Assembly (NCBI GenBank): GCA_905250025.1
Contig: CAJNOJ010000288.1
Span: forward strand, 62,001-126,000
DNA: 64,000 nucleotides
Source: Adineta ricciae
Taxonomy: Eukaryota; Rotifera; Eurotatoria; Adinetida; Adinetidae
Reading direction: 5' to 3'
Of the stretch, positions 23,489 through 36,901 are shown in pieces; position 1 is the first letter of the stretch, and each line of letters opens with the position of its first letter. The notes beneath the pieces are model-generated. The model was not told where the DNA came from. It did no database searches and saw nothing but the letters and a program-made list of their open reading frames with translations. The translations under genes and the position numbers were made by a program.

Positions 23489-24960
23489 ATGAAAAGAAGA
23501 GATGTGAAACAATTCTCATGTTTTGATGATCTATCCAATGAAATTTATTTGATAATTTATCGTTATTTACATCCAATGGATGTCTTCATGTATTTCTCTA
23601 TATTATCGCATTGTTAATGTAACGAATTATTCAGTGGAAAATATGAAAACTTTTTGTGATTTACTTGATAAACGACAATTAAATCCATTGAAAATCATCA
23701 TTAATAATCCGAGAACTCCCAATCAAATTCGGGATTTTGTTACAAACTGGTCACTTTTACGGAATTCAAACTTAGCTACTGTTCGTCATTTGGTGTTTTT
23801 GGATGAAAAATACGAACGATTGGTTGTGAATTGAATCACCATTTTCATGATGTGTTCTTTTCAGTTCCATCTCAAACTCTTCTTGAACTTGAATTAATTA
23901 CAAATCATGGAATTGTTCTTCATAAACAACTGTATTCAAATCATTTTCTTCGATAATTAACTATTTCATTACAAAATTTCAATGATTTCTTTGTTCTTCT
24001 TGATGGTCTTGTACCAAATTTAACATATCTCTATGTCAACTTACGTCAATTGATTACAAATAGTCGATTTTTTCTATCTGAATCTTGGTCGAAACAATCG
24101 ATGCTTCATTTAATTAAATTTCATTTAATAACCAATGAAAATGTTATATTATTATGCCTTTGAATCAACTTACAAAATTGACATTAAAAATCGATGAATT
24201 AGTTAATAATGATGATCCATATTTAAAAGGTAATGAAATCAAATGCTTATTTGATCAATATTTACCAAAACTTCGACATTTTAATTGTTCAATTCAAACA
24301 AAAAGTCATCTCGATATCAAAGTTTGTTTATCTCAATTGAAATCTTTCTTTAAAAAAAACACTTCAATTTCTCGTTTTAGTCCTTCGAATTATTAAATCA
24401 ACAATGGCCAATGAAATTTCGTTTAGAATCAACAAATTCTTTCGCACATTTTTACACTGTTCCTTGGTCATTTGAAAGTCTTTATCTATCAATGTTATCG
24501 ATCGATGATCAACATATCATTCATGCAAATATTCGATCTTTAATTATTCATAATTCATTTGTATTTCGTTCATCTCGTTTTCCAAATGTTCACACACTTT
24601 ATATAAACATTTTTTCTCATCTTTCTTTGGACAATTTTCAAGGATTTACTCGACTTCGAACTTTAACTGTGAATCACATCAATCTCGTTCCAAATTATGT
24701 TATTCAACGTCTTCATACTTTAATTTTATTTCAAATAGAAGATTTATTAAACGATGAAACATATTTTCATAATTTGGATTATCTTGTCAACGAAAAATCT
24801 TTTTCAAATTTATTATTTCTTCGAATCAATTGAAAAACAAATGAAGGTTATTGTTCAAATATCAATCAATGGCTCACTTCAAATACATTATTAAAACTAA
24901 GATCAACAACATTTTCTGCATATCAACATAAAGATGATTTAATTATTTGTTTTTAAATCA
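23489..24960 (+). pseudogene. F-box/LRR-like gene, degenerate
   Basis: From the ATG at 23489 the translation contains a good F-box (FDDLSNEIYLIIYRYLHPMD) and then stops after about 46 codons. Family-typical sequence resumes in other frames: 23580-23834 (DLLDKRQLNPLKIIINNP), 24154-24396 (LNQLTKLTLKIDELVNND) and 24411-24833 (SFESLYLSMLSIDDQ, HTLYINIFSHL). The layout, an N-terminal F-box followed by irregular leucine-rich repeats, matches the intact gene at 43930-45657. At least three frame breaks make this a pseudogene. Live family members would act as SCF ubiquitin-ligase substrate adaptors. Confidence 0.8.
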
Positions 24961-25211
24961 TTTTCATTGAAATGGAAAGATGTTCGAATCAAAGATATGA
25001 TGAATTTGACTTGAACTACTTGTACATTGTTTTGATATGTTTATCGAAGTACCTAATATAAAATTGTCATCTTCACATTGATTATTCTTGTTATATCAAA
25101 AAAATACTCTTGCCACTGACGGATTTGTAATTGATTAATAATTAAATTCTTCGTAGTATTTCTGATATAAAACTGTCTGTAGTTGTCACACTCTGTTGAA
25201 AAGTATTTACG

Positions 25212-26152
25212 ATGACGTTACTCACCGATAGTCAACAATTTACAGTTTATATTGGTTTTTTTCTTCTAATTATCGGTATAATTGGAAATGGAATTAATAT
25301 TTTGATCTTTTTCAAAGTTCGTACATATCGTCAAACTCCTTGTACATTTTATTTTCTCATTGAATCAATATCAAACATGATCTACATATTACTTAACATT
25401 ACTCTTCGTATTTTAAATATTGGTTATGGAATTGATATCATTGCTGCGTTGAGTATTTGGTGTAAATTTCGACAATTTCTTCTTGTTACACCTGGAATAT
25501 TCTCAATGAATCTTTCGTGTTTAGCGGCAATTGATCAATTTTTAACTACGTCGAAAAATGTATCTGTTCGTCATTTCAGTCGAATAGAATTTGCTCATCG
25601 AATTGTGATTCTTTCTCTCATTTTCTGGTGTGTTCACGGTATTCCAATCTTTGTATTTTATAACATTTCATATCCAACAAAGATTTGTATGAATACAAAT
25701 GCTGGTTATGATATTTATATCGTCTTCTATCTACTTGGTCTTATTTGTGCAATACCGATATTGATTATGATTTTATTCGGATGGTTAACTTATCGAAATG
25801 TTTGTCAAATTAAACGTCTCAATGCATTACAAGTTGATCGTCAATTGATACGAATGACTTTTACTCATGTAATACTTTCCGTAATTAGTTTACTTCCTTT
25901 TGGGATTTATCAAACGTATGCAAGGCTTACGAAAACTGTTTTCAAAGATTCCGATCGACAAATGAAAGAATATTTCACTTCTACAGTGCTAAGTATGGTA
26001 ACATATCTTTATTTTGTCGTAAGTTGATTTATTCATATGATAAAAATATTTTGAAATCTTTTTGGTTTTAGGGAAATTGTTATATATTCTTAATTTCATC
26101 GAGAAGTTTTCGTCAAAAGACAAGACATCAATTATTTCCATGGTGTCAATAA
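25212..26152 (+). CDS. rhodopsin-like GPCR, short bdelloid type
   Basis: Two exons (25212-26018 and 26072-26152) encode 295 residues with seven hydrophobic segments. TM1 has GNGINILIFF and TM3 is followed by AAIDQFL in the DRY position (D-Q-F). The segment before the intron is the start of TM7 (SMVTYLYFV), and exon 2 supplies the rest (GNCYIFLISSRSFRQ) plus a very short cytoplasmic tail. The phase-0 intron splits TM7 at about the same place as in the GPCR gene at 26761. No ligand can be named; such receptors in rotifers are usually annotated as peptide-receptor-like. Confidence 0.85.
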
Positions 26153-26742
26153 ATATTGACTTTTGTTTGAATTTACAAAGAATATTAAGTAGACTGACAA
26201 TAAATAAATATTCTTTTTCACGTAGAGAAGAATGTTACAAATATAAATTGTATACTTAGAAAATAAAATAATAAATGATCAAAACAAGAAGTTAAACTTG
26301 GAGAAAACGTAGATTATACACTTCTGTATTTTCTTGTAAAAGTAGAACATTAGGTTTTGCTCTCTTATAATTCCAAGACTTTTCTTTTCCAATGGATAAT
26401 GTTATTGATCATCAAACCGTTCTAACAATTTCTTTTCCGTGTTTTCTCATTCGTCCTTTTAAACCTGCTAAGAGCATCAACAACGAGTACCTATCAAGAC
26501 TTTATTTTGGAAAGAACGTGAACTATTTGGTTATATCGACCGAAGATTTTGCACTTTTTCAATAATAAATCGTCTAATTCATAGTAAAACAAAGAAGAAA
26601 AACAAGTTTTAATTACAAACAAGCTTATTTTGTTAGATTTCCGCTCTCTTAATACTCTTCTTAATGATTTGAGAAGAATCACTTTGTATTTGAAAGTACA
26701 CAACTTCTGTCTCATTCCTTTTGCTAATTCAAAAAAAAACAG
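26153..26742. other. intergenic, nothing recognised
   Basis: About 590 bp separating two tandem GPCR genes. The minus-strand frame at 26494-26715 shows no domain. Confidence 0.5.
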
Positions 26743-26760
26743 TTGAGAAGATATTTTTCA

Positions 26761-27796
26761 ATGAACTCTTCAGTCGACTCTTTGATAATTCAATTAAATT
26801 CCATTCAAACATCGTTAACTCGTTATGTAATGATTCCGATATACATATTTGGCACATTCGCAAATCTTGCAAATCTCATTCTCTTTTCTCAACGTATATT
26901 TCGTTCAGCAAATGCATGTTCTTATTATTTTATTGGATTATCTATTGCCAATTTAATCTTTATTGACATCGGTGGTTTAGCTCGAAGTTTACTTGCCTTA
27001 GCAAATCTTAATTTAGAAATCACATCGATTGTATTTTGTAAATGGCGACTCTATTTTGCTAATTTTGGTTTGTTACTTAATCGAGTTTTTGTTTGTTTGA
27101 TCTCAATTGATCGATGGATGGTCACATCAGCAAATGAGTCAATTCGACGACGAAGTTCTCCTCAAAATGCACGACGTGTGGCGATCGTTGTAACATGTCT
27201 CACGGTGATCTTCAGTTTACATGCTGCGATTGGTTTTGATATCAAAATGAATCGATGTTATGCGTTGTTGAACATCACTTATGGTGTTTTCTTTAGTATT
27301 TATAATGTACTGAGTGTCATTATACCGTTATTGATAATGATTTTCAGTAGTTTATTGATTCTTGTGAATATTCGTCGAAGTCGACGTCGAATTCAAACCG
27401 AATCAATAGTTTCAAATGTTTTACAACCTAAACAAATGAAACCGAATCAATCGATGGATATGCAATTTCTTCGATTAATTTTAGTTCAAAGTTTGACATT
27501 TGCAATCTTAAATCTTGCTTTTGTTGGTTATGTTCTTTATGATTTCATCACAAATAAACAAGTGAAAAGTTCAAATCAACAAGCTATTGAAGTTTTTGTT
27601 TATGGAGTTACGATTCATCCGCTTTATCTCTTCAGTGCAGTAAGAAATTCTTAATTCATTTGTCTTTTTTGTTTTTCTATTGCAATTTTCGACAACATTT
27701 CTTACATATACATTAACATCGATTATACTTCGACAACAATTCGTTTTAATTCTTCAACGTTTTACTCGCACTGTACTTCGATGTTTTGGAATATAA
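26761..27796 (+). CDS. rhodopsin-like GPCR with damaged splice acceptor
   Basis: Exon 1 (26761-27639) encodes 293 residues with TM1 (FGTFANLANLILF), TM2, a TM3 ending in LISIDRWMV (DRW in the DRY position) and further helices up to the start of TM7 (HPLYLFSA). A donor GTAAGA follows. The TM7 remainder and tail (TYTLTSIILRQQFVLIL) lie in phase at 27686-27796, ending in TAA. The expected acceptor immediately before 27686 reads tattgcAA instead of AG, and the intron contains no other AG. Either the acceptor has mutated, giving a truncated receptor, or the base is a sequence error. Confidence 0.8.
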
Positions 27797-27913
27797 ACAC
27801 CGAACTTTTGTTTCTTCATTCAGAGTCTATCATTGCCACTATAACGAATTACTGCAGAACTAAGAGATGAAAGATTATGATTAGAAGTAGTTGTTGTATA
27901 CTTGATATATTAC

Positions 27914-28870
27914 TCTTCTAGTAAAGTGTCTCTGTCGAGTTGTGGCAAAGATCTTCCGTTCGATGGTTGATTGCTATTTGTATTTCGTCGCCAAGGTAAT
28001 AATGAACGACGATCTTTGCCGGTGAAAAATCATACAAATTCAAGACTTCCATGTGTCTCTGCTTGTTTGGCATGAAACGTAGCATCTGCAAAATAAATAA
28101 GAGATAAAGCTATACTAAGAGTCGATATGAGTGTGCCTGGTGCCAGTTACGAAAAACACAAGTTTTGCCTTCAGTGTATTTAATTTGAATTGAGACATCG
28201 CCGGAGAAGGATTTTCAATGCAGCAGAACATGAAAAATAAGGTAATTAAGGTAAGTATGAATAGGTAGAATAAGATATACCATACAGTGAATGAATTCGA
28301 AATATTTTGGATTGCTTTAGCTTGTGTATGGAGAGAGCATAAAGTAAAAATTCTAATACGTTGCTTGGATCAACGGGCATTTGGGAAACTGATAACCACT
28401 ATTTGATCTGAATTTCTGTTTTAAGATGAGCACAGATAAAGCAACACATAACAAACAGATAATCAAGAATGCAAGAAAACTCGCAGGAGGTTTTATGAAA
28501 GCATATTCATGTAATAATGACGCTTAATTAGCAATAAGTTCGGTGTATGCACTATACTGAAGGCTTAGAATTCTCTGATAGATGAATAACAGATTGATTA
28601 AATCAATGAGTGGACCAAAAAGTGTAATTGACGATTTGAGAAAAGAAGAAAGTGTCAGCGAGAACAAAGCGATGCCGACAGTATACATGTCTTCCCGATC
28701 GAATGATATAAATAACTGGTGATGGAACGTGAAACGAACTTCTTTATCATTATTTTTAGGTTGATTTCTTTTCCGAATTCGAAGTTCTACTATGGTGACA
28801 ATCACAATGTCAATAGTAGATGATTGACTACCACGGCGTTAGATTGGTGCCGAAGTTCTGAGCACATAAA
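27914..28870 (-). CDS. probable multi-exon membrane protein, not recognised
   Basis: Several exon-like minus-strand stretches follow one another. About 28527-28823 has two hydrophobic segments (YTVGIALFSLTLSSFL, GPLIDLINLLFIY). About 28385-28500 has LAFLIICLLCVALSVLIL. About 28135-28345 has WYILFYLFILTLITLFFMF. The last, 27914-28084, follows a strong acceptor (tatttattttgcag) and ends PQLDRDTLLEE-stop, with one in-frame TGA in between in that reading. I could not place every splice site consistently. It may be a real multi-pass protein or a decayed one; no family is assigned. Confidence 0.4.
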
Positions 28871-30486
28871 GGTGGATAACCGTCATGCACCTTCCATAAC
28901 GATATTCTATAGGATCAACGTCAACAATTCTACCATTTCAGTATGATTTTGCTGCTGTTATTTGTCTTTTCTCTCTTAATATTTTTATTTTCTGCATCTT
29001 TCTTGAAAAAACCGTTGCTCTCTCTGCTTTTGTCAACAATAAAATGCACTATCGCAAGAAAGAACAATACGAAAAATCTAAAAGTGTACTAACGACACTT
29101 CTGATTTATCAGCATGTCTGGAAAATTTGTGTAAGAATAAAGATAACGACAAATACATAGACGACACTCATCCTCGCTCTATGATCCGCCATTCAAAAGT
29201 TCTAATGAGCCAATTGATGTTCTAATATATTTTTGTGCATTTTCAGCTGAAAATATGCCAACAAAGACTGCTCTGCTTCTACTGCCCAAGTGCAAGTCTT
29301 TTAGGTATTTACCAAGAACACAGAAGAAAATATTTTGGTATGTGTCTAGTTTCCAACATAGACGTTGGAAAAAAACAATATCAAGGATATGCTTATATTC
29401 TTCCATATACTGGCAATTGTTTTCGAAAAGCACATTTCGTTTGTTAACATTTTTATTCCATATAAGTACGCTTGCGCCGAATCCGAGTCTGGTCTATAGC
29501 TCCGTCCATTCCTACATATGGATGTATTTTTACACTACCTTTTGTTCTTTTTATTATACGAATTTATAGGCGTATGTTCTGCATTAGAACGATGTAATTT
29601 TCGGTAGAAAGAAATAAGAAGAGGTGATTCCATCAGCACGCACATCTATCCCATCAAAATCGTCACAATGAGGATCTGAGTATGAAGGTGACGATATTTT
29701 CCAGTAGGTGACCTACTTCAACAATTATATCATTTGATAAAGAATTAAGTTCTAATTTCTACACAAGTTCTCCGATGTACCTGAACGAAAAATACTCGAA
29801 TATAGTCTTAGCTTTTTCTGATTTCACGTGATCACAGGTATTACAATAACTAAATATATAATGAAGAAATAGACAGATCAGCATTTTTCTTTTTATATTT
29901 ATGTTTAAAAATAACTTATCACATGAAGACATATACTGTGTTCTTTTTTTCCTTTCTGTACGTCGGACTTTCATCTTTTGTTATAAGACAGGACCATTTA
30001 TCCATCGCGTTCTTTTCACTCTTTGATTCCTTAATTCGTGCATTTTGAAATGATATGTAACTATATCGTTCTATTCATTTTCTTCGTTTTTCTCTTTCAA
30101 TCACCCATCTCTCTCTGTCTGTCTTACGGCAACATGCAAAATTGCGTACTTTTTATATGTGAAAGTTAGGTTGGAAAGAATAAACGCAAATACTTCTTCC
30201 ATCAGTAATTATCAAATATAAATATATGAGGATATGTATTCGTATCATACGTTCTTTTGTTTTTCTCTTTCTCTCGTTCTATCTTTCTGGACATAGATTT
30301 ATTGCGCAGAGAGACACAACATGACATTATTTTTCTCGTGATACTGTTGAAGTTCTTTCGAAAACATCATCGATTATCAGCCTCTTCAATCCAAGTGGTT
30401 TCGTCGCCTGTTATCATAACTAATTTTAGTTAATCTATTGACATATATTGAATGAAATTTTCTTTAGATACCACCAAAACACACAT
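28871..30486. other. no supported gene
   Basis: About 1.6 kb. Overlapping opposite frames at 29179-29569 cancel as shadows, and the minus frame at 29759-29974 has no recognisable domain. An acceptor-like ttttctttag near 30468 just before the next gene may belong to an upstream non-coding or short first exon of that gene. Confidence 0.45.
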
Positions 30487-33081
30487 ATGGAAAAATCCAC
30501 TTGTGAACTTCAATCTGATGATTTCAGTCAGATTCTAACTTGCCGAGCACAACAACTCAATCCAATTCATCTCATACGACCTGTTCTGGGAAACTCCTTA
30601 ATTGTCTATTTTGATAAAAGATTTTAATGAAGAGAATGAAGATTTCCAAAACACATTGACGCAGTTACAAAATAAAGTTAGTGAAGTCGATTTATTCAAC
30701 GACATGGGTATTTGTTTACAGTTTATGAACCAACTGGACAATGAAAAAGTTATTTTTGTTATTTCTGGTTCTCACGAAGAAAATCTTATTCCAAAGATTC
30801 ATATTTTACCACAGGTCGATTCTATTTATTTGATCGGTACTATAATTCAACCTATGATGAACAATGGAACAAAATCAATGGTGTCTATGACAATATTAGA
30901 CCTCTTGTTGAATCTCTTTCCAAGATTGTTAGACAAGCCAATGAAAATAATGTTTCGATCTCATTTCAAAGTACGGATCAAAATGAATCGGACTCTAATA
31001 AAAATCGATTGGAACCTACATTTATGTATACTGGATTGTTCAAGAAGGTTTTACTTGAAATGAATCATGATTCACAATCTCTCAATACGCTCGTCGCGTA
31101 CTATCGAGAAATATACGCTGACAAATCGGAAGAGTTAGAATCGATTACTGAATTTGAAAAAGAGTATTGCCCTAATAAAGCTATTTGGTATTACAGTAAA
31201 TCGACATTCGTCTTTGGTATGGTCAATCGTGCTCTTCGTTTATTAGAAGGAGATGTTATTATCAATATGGGGTTTTTCATTCGCGATCTTCATTATCAAA
31301 TCGAACAACGTCATAAGGAATATATTTCCAAATCTGTTGATGAACACCTTTCTTTTTACCGTGGTCAAGGACTGTCGTTCAATGATTTTGAAAAATTGAA
31401 GACGAACAAAGGACGACTTATGTCTTTTAATTGTTTCTTATCAACAAGTAGTAATAGAGATGTTGGCGACATGTATGCCGAAAGCAATTCACGAAGTCAG
31501 GGAAAGGTTGGTGTTCTATTTGTAATTAAAGTTGATCCAAAGATCAAATCAACACCATTTGCCAACATCGAGAGGGAAAGCAATTATCCAGAGGAAGCCG
31601 AGGTTCTATTTTCAATGCACAGTGTATTTCGCATAGAAGATATTAAGTGTTTAGATGAAAGTCAACAAGTCTATGAAGTTCAATTAACGCTCACGGCTGA
31701 TGATGACCCAGAATTGCGTCAACTATTCAATCAAATAGTTACGGATATTGAAATGCCCACTCTTCCGAGAAAGGAAGACCTTCGAACATTATTATTATGG
31801 ATTGGACAATATGATACAGCAGAAAAATTTTATCTTGATTTACTTGATAAGTCGTGGCTATTAATTGACGAAGTATATTGTTATATGAATTTAGGACGGA
31901 TCAATGACAGACTGGGTAAATATGATACAGCTTTCGAATATTATGCAAAAGCCCTTTCCAGGGTGATAAACGCAAGATGTTCTGAAACTGATAGCTTTTT
32001 CAGAATTTATTATAAGCAGGTTGGCGCATTATATTGCGAAACTGGAAATTATTCGGATGCCTTGATCTTTCTTGAAAAATCATTAAGTATGCAAAAGGAA
32101 TTGCGTCCACTTGATGATTCTGATCTGTATGCTCATTACAACGACATTGGCATGGTTTATTATCATATGGGGAAATATGACGAGGCATTATCTAAATTCA
32201 ATCAAGCACTTACCACTTCTAAAAATATTCTTGCTCCAAATCATATAAATTTAGCTAATCTTCATCTGAATGTCGGTACATGCTATGCTAAGTTAGAAGA
32301 TCATACTGAGGCATTGACCCATAAAAAAATAGCAATTGACATTTTGGAGAAAGTTCTTCCAGACAACCATCCGATATTAGCGAATGCTTACAATTCTTTC
32401 GCCGTAACGTCCAACTATATTGGAAACGTTGAAGAAGCAATGATTTATTGTCGAAAAGCACTTCATATTCACGAAAAAAAGGCACCTATCAATCATCCTC
32501 ATTTTGCGCCCATCTGTTTCAATTTAGGCAAAATATATCCAGAGCAGGGTGATTATTCGAACGCAATGTTATACTTGGAAAAAGCACACAAGATTCTTCA
32601 GCAAACATTGCCCGAAGATCATGAATTATTAGCATTGGCTTACAGTAGTTTTGGTGAAGTATATGTGAAACAAAAAGTCTTTATGCAAGCCTCGCTCTAT
32701 TATGAAAAAGCACTTGATATTTACGAGGTACGTTTCTCTGATGATCATCTTGATTTAGCTACTAGTTATAATAATCTTGATGTAGTGTATTGCCAAACGG
32801 GGAAGTATGAGAAAGCACTTCAATGTTTAGAAAAATCTGTGACTCTTAAAGAGAAGTGTGTGGGTGAGAATCATTTATCATTAGCTAATATTTACAAGGC
32901 AATTGGATTTACTTACGGTAAGATGAAGAAATATGAAGAATCAATTCGATATTTGGAAAAAGCTGTTGATATTTATCGGAATTATGCTTTGTCTCCTGAT
33001 CAACAGGCACAAATACTATTATATAACATCGAGCAATATGAAAAAGTTTTACAACTACAATCTGGTATTGACTTCAATTAA
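30487..33081 (+). CDS. ADP-ribosyltransferase with nine KLC-type TPRs (two one-base frameshifts)
   Basis: The predicted enzyme transfers ADP-ribose from NAD+ to protein. After an N-terminal family region (ENEDFQNTLTQL, KVIFVISGS), the ART fold carries the R-S-E-x-E triad: SFYRGQGLSF, FNCFLSTSSN and EEAEVLFSMHSVFRI. Nine TPR units of 42 residues follow (for example YNDIGMVYYHMGKYDEALS), a likely scaffold for partner proteins. The start at 30487 is the first ATG in frame with the family sequence. The frame slips at the A run 30616-30619 and again at the T run 30829-30831. Removing and adding one base respectively restores family sequence throughout, and the 690 codons from 31009 are open. I therefore favour sequence error over decay. 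Confidence 0.85.
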
Positions 33082-33439
33082 AGAAAAACAATAGTATCAA
33101 CTACAAAAACATTGGTCTTGATATATTATTTGATTGACAAAGTGCTTTCAGTTGCTTTTCCAAACTTATTTTTCTAATCTATCATAATAAAATTGGAAAG
33201 GAAAATATTATTACTGAAAGAAGAATACAAATATTGTCGATTGTTCAACCTGGTTGTCGAGCTAAACCAAATAAAAAATTAAGTGCGTGGCTAGCTGAGT
33301 ATTTTGCATAAAAGTTCAAATGAAAGTTTCAAAGAGATACTTTTAGTAATTGAAGTTTTTCGGAGCCTTAACGATGAATTCGTGCGATTAGTCTATTCAA
33401 AAAAGAAAAGATTCGTTTTGCTTTTAATGCATCGATATT

Positions 33440-34050
33440 TATCGTCGAAGTGATGTCGAAGGAAATATCTCTCTTCTATCTCATTATGCACACGATCTGA
33501 ATCTTTCAATCATTTTCGATGATTCAACTGATACCACTGTTGAAGATCTATTATCACCGAACGATGGTATAGCTGAAACATATATGTACACGCTATCGTT
33601 ACTAGCGACGTACCCAAATATTCAACATCAACTTAGAAAAGATCTCTTTGTATAATCGTCGATTTTATCTTAGAATTTTTGAACAATGTCAAATATGTTG
33701 ATCGAGTACTTATTGAATGTCAACGTTCCTGAATAGTCAAGTCAAGAGATCACAATCAGTGGTATACGTATACCGAAAAAGACGGTGGTGATAGCTGATG
33801 TCATGTCATTGAATCGCAACATCGATGCAAGGGGACTAAATCAATTCGATTTTTGTCCTGAAAACTTTTTTTCACCTGTCTCATTTGCAACAATGAGATA
33901 TCATTATTGACTTATTAACAGACATTTTCGACGATGTCTTACACAACATCAACTCTTTCTTGTTCATCAGTTAACTCAAAAACAACTTCGATTGCCTCAT
34001 GACATTAAACATATCAATGGTATAAGAAGATTTCGTTTACTATTCATTTA
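33440..34050 (+). pseudogene. cytochrome P450 relic
   Basis: Three pieces appear in P450 order. At 33518-33655 an I-helix-like AETYMYTLSLLATYPNIQ is followed by HQLRKDL. Near 33690 comes a K-helix, YVDRVLIECQR, with the E-x-x-R motif. At 33746-33880 is a beta-sheet/PERF-like piece (ITISGIRIPKKTVVIADV, then FDFCPENFF). Stops and frame changes separate them. The haem-binding Cys loop is not recognisable. The N-terminal half is missing or unrecognisable, so it is a dead fragment. Confidence 0.6.
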
Positions 34051-34362
34051 TATTCTAAGTCAATTAGTACAGTTTTGTCTAACTGAGATACATATCCGTG
34101 ACACTGATTTGTAATCTAGAAAATATCAACCTATCAATAATTTAAAGAGAAATAACGTTCGTTGAAGGAATCGTTTAGCTCTATCTCGTAGAAATCGTGT
34201 GTTCTCAATTCTGATTCCTTTTTGATCATTCCGTATGTAGAGAATTTTTCGTTTTGCATATTATTTTATTTTCTGTTAATAAAAAAGGGTGGACATACGA
34301 GTAAGACAAAGCGATTTCTTGTGCTAAGACTCGTTTTTTATGAAAAGAAGAGGAAGACTATT

Positions 34363-36786
34363 TGTCAGGTGGTTCAGGTTCGCTCATTGGAGGAGTAGTT
34401 TTAGTTCCCTCTTTGTCCCGATCCGGATTCAGGTTGTCCAAAAATTGCTGGGTCATTTCAGAATTCGACTGAAAGAGATTGAGTGAGCTTTCTTGATAGC
34501 CAAGATCGGGGAAGAGTTCCTAAAACATGTAAAATGCGAGAGTTCTTATCTTCAACGAATAAAAAGGAAACGGACGTCAAAATTGATCACAATTGGGGAA
34601 TTTCCATCCATAGTATACACAATTTCCCTACCATCGGCAGTGTCTACTGGCCAATTATGCAGCGCAGGTGAAGGATTTTGGAGGTTGGGTGTTGTTGTTT
34701 GCACCTAAAAGAACACAGATCGATATAAATTATTGCCAAGACAATGTATCAAAGTTGAGGGTGATACAAAATAATTCGATGTCAAAAGCAACGAAACCAC
34801 ATCTATTCTTTCCCAGTTCTGATGTTTTTTCTTTGTGGGATTAGCATTTTCAGAATCTGTATCCGTCTGAGACACTTGAATCTCTCTTTTTGTTTTACGA
34901 TCTTCTGCAATGAAACCTCCAACGTAAAATCGTTGGGAAATCCGTTTTCTTCACTAACACCTTGAAACTCAAGTCACAAACCGACTCTTTACAACTACAC
35001 AACTAGTTACTCAAAAGTCACACGAAGCCACAATTCAACTCACCAAGTAAAGAACCGTTGATGGTGTATTTAAACCAGATATGTCATGAAGCAAGTTTCT
35101 AGTTGGTGAAACACTTTCTTCTCGGGCATAATCATTTGCTAGTTCACATTCAGCCATTTCGTTACTACCATTTGTTATTATTTCTCGTGATGCACATTCT
35201 CCAGGTATTGTAGTTTTATCAGCAGTTGAATTGCACATTGATTTCGTCTTCGCTGAAAAAAAGAAGCAAATACAGATGCAAAGAGCAAAACTCGAAGTTT
35301 GTACTATTTTTATCTGCTTTCCGGGGTTCCAGCTTAGGAATGCGTTCGATTTTGTCTCCGAACTCATCGATGGCATCAATAGTAGGAATTTGATCTTTTC
35401 CTTCTAAAAAGTATTCGTATGGTTTCAAACAGAATCAATTGAAAAAGCCTTACTACAAAATACAGTGGCGGCAGATAGAGCGAGTTCATCCCATTGTAAA
35501 TTTCCATCATAATCAGGTACAATGATCACCCGTGTAACTGTATAATTCATATCATTTTGATATTGATCTTCTAATTGGCACAAGAGACGCTTGTTTTCAT
35601 TGGAATGTAATTTAGCATGAATAACAACCTTTGGTCTCAGTTCGATCCTAGATCAACGAATGTAGTTGAGAATAAAAAAGAACGAGATTACTTGGCTCCC
35701 TTTGCGTTGAGCATTTTCGTATTGAACGGAATATCAACACTGGTTTTCCTTGGAGTATTTCTGCAAAAGAAATATTAATGATTTACATTCAAATATAAAC
35801 AAATGTGATTTCATCTTTATCATTTACTTATTTATTTGGCCCAAATTAATTGTTTTATTGTTCTCCTTTTCGAAGAACTCATGAGTCGAATGGTGATAAA
35901 GAGTACGAACTCCATTTTCACAGATTTCTTCTGCAAGAAAGAATTTTAAATTAAGTTTCGATGTCTTCGGAACTAATCTTTTAGCAACCTTGAAATAATG
36001 AGTTCGAATTCAATTTTTCATTAAGAGATTCGGGAAACTTACTCGAATTTTTGGAAGAATAGATTGTTGTTTCGCCTTTCCTTTCAGGTGACTTTTATCA
36101 CCTTGAATCCTCACCAGGGAGACTTTTTTCTTTCCAGACTTCTTTTTCGTTGGTTGATCTTGATAATCATCACGTAATGTCATATTTATATCAGTTGTAA
36201 ACACTATGCCGGACTTTTTATTCAGTCTGACAGGATGAGGTGCACATATAGGGTGACAATCAACTTCAGACGATGACTTTGGCTGCTCATCGTCAGGTTG
36301 ATCTGAATCCGAATTTTCTGAAAAAGAAAACAAACAAAATCGAAGCAAATCAAGTATTAGAAAAATATTTTATATTGGCATAGGTGAATGCATCAGCATT
36401 CTTTAAACCAACTTTCACACCATCGCCCGCCCTTGATTACTTACGTTCCGGATGATCGTAGACGATTGACGAAGCATTCAGTTTTGATATTTGTTCATCT
36501 ATATAAATCTCATAGAGTATGGTTATCCTGTTACCAATCGATCTTTACCGGATATATTCACAAGTTTCAATTCCAAGAAAGGTCGTTCTGTTGTTGGTTG
36601 AGGTCCGAAATTCTGAAGCTGTTGAATCATATCAAATGGTCGAAAACTGGTGAAATGAATTTCATCCAAAGTGACGAAGTCAAGAAGGTCATCCTTTATT
36701 TGCAATTTAAATTCGAGAAAACCGGTTCTTTGTGACACTTTTTTATAAACTTCTTGCAATGAGGCGGGTGATCGGTCTAAATCCAT
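34363..36786 (-). CDS. multi-exon protein sharing the N-terminal domain of the adjacent ART-TPR gene
   Basis: Exons chain well in phase on the minus strand: 36549-36786, 36445-36498, 36043-36317, 35828-35988, 35692-35760, 35454-35647, 35305-35403 and 35044-35252. Coding-looking stretches continue to a stop at 34363 (ending EPEPPDK), but I could not fit the last splice phases. The core (SILPKIRVAKRLV, then LKFFLAEEICENGVRTLYH and IELRPKVVIHAKL) matches the opposite-strand gene at 36902-37768 (SILPEIRIPKKYI, VAFVVEECEENHIIWRLH, LRIEIEP), with the splice after IR at the same place. No ART or TPR domain is present here. A Lys-rich segment precedes the core. The first exon abuts the N at 36793, so its start is uncertain. 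Alternation of short beta-like segments faintly recalls a Rel-homology domain; that is a guess. Confidence 0.6.
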
Positions 36787-36901
36787 TCTGAGNTACCGAA
36801 AAGCAAACTGAACGCTCTAGTATCATTCTCAACAATAAATGACACTGAAAAAAGAATGAATTCATCAGGTAAATTTGGCTAAAAGTTCTTTTCAATCATA
36901 G

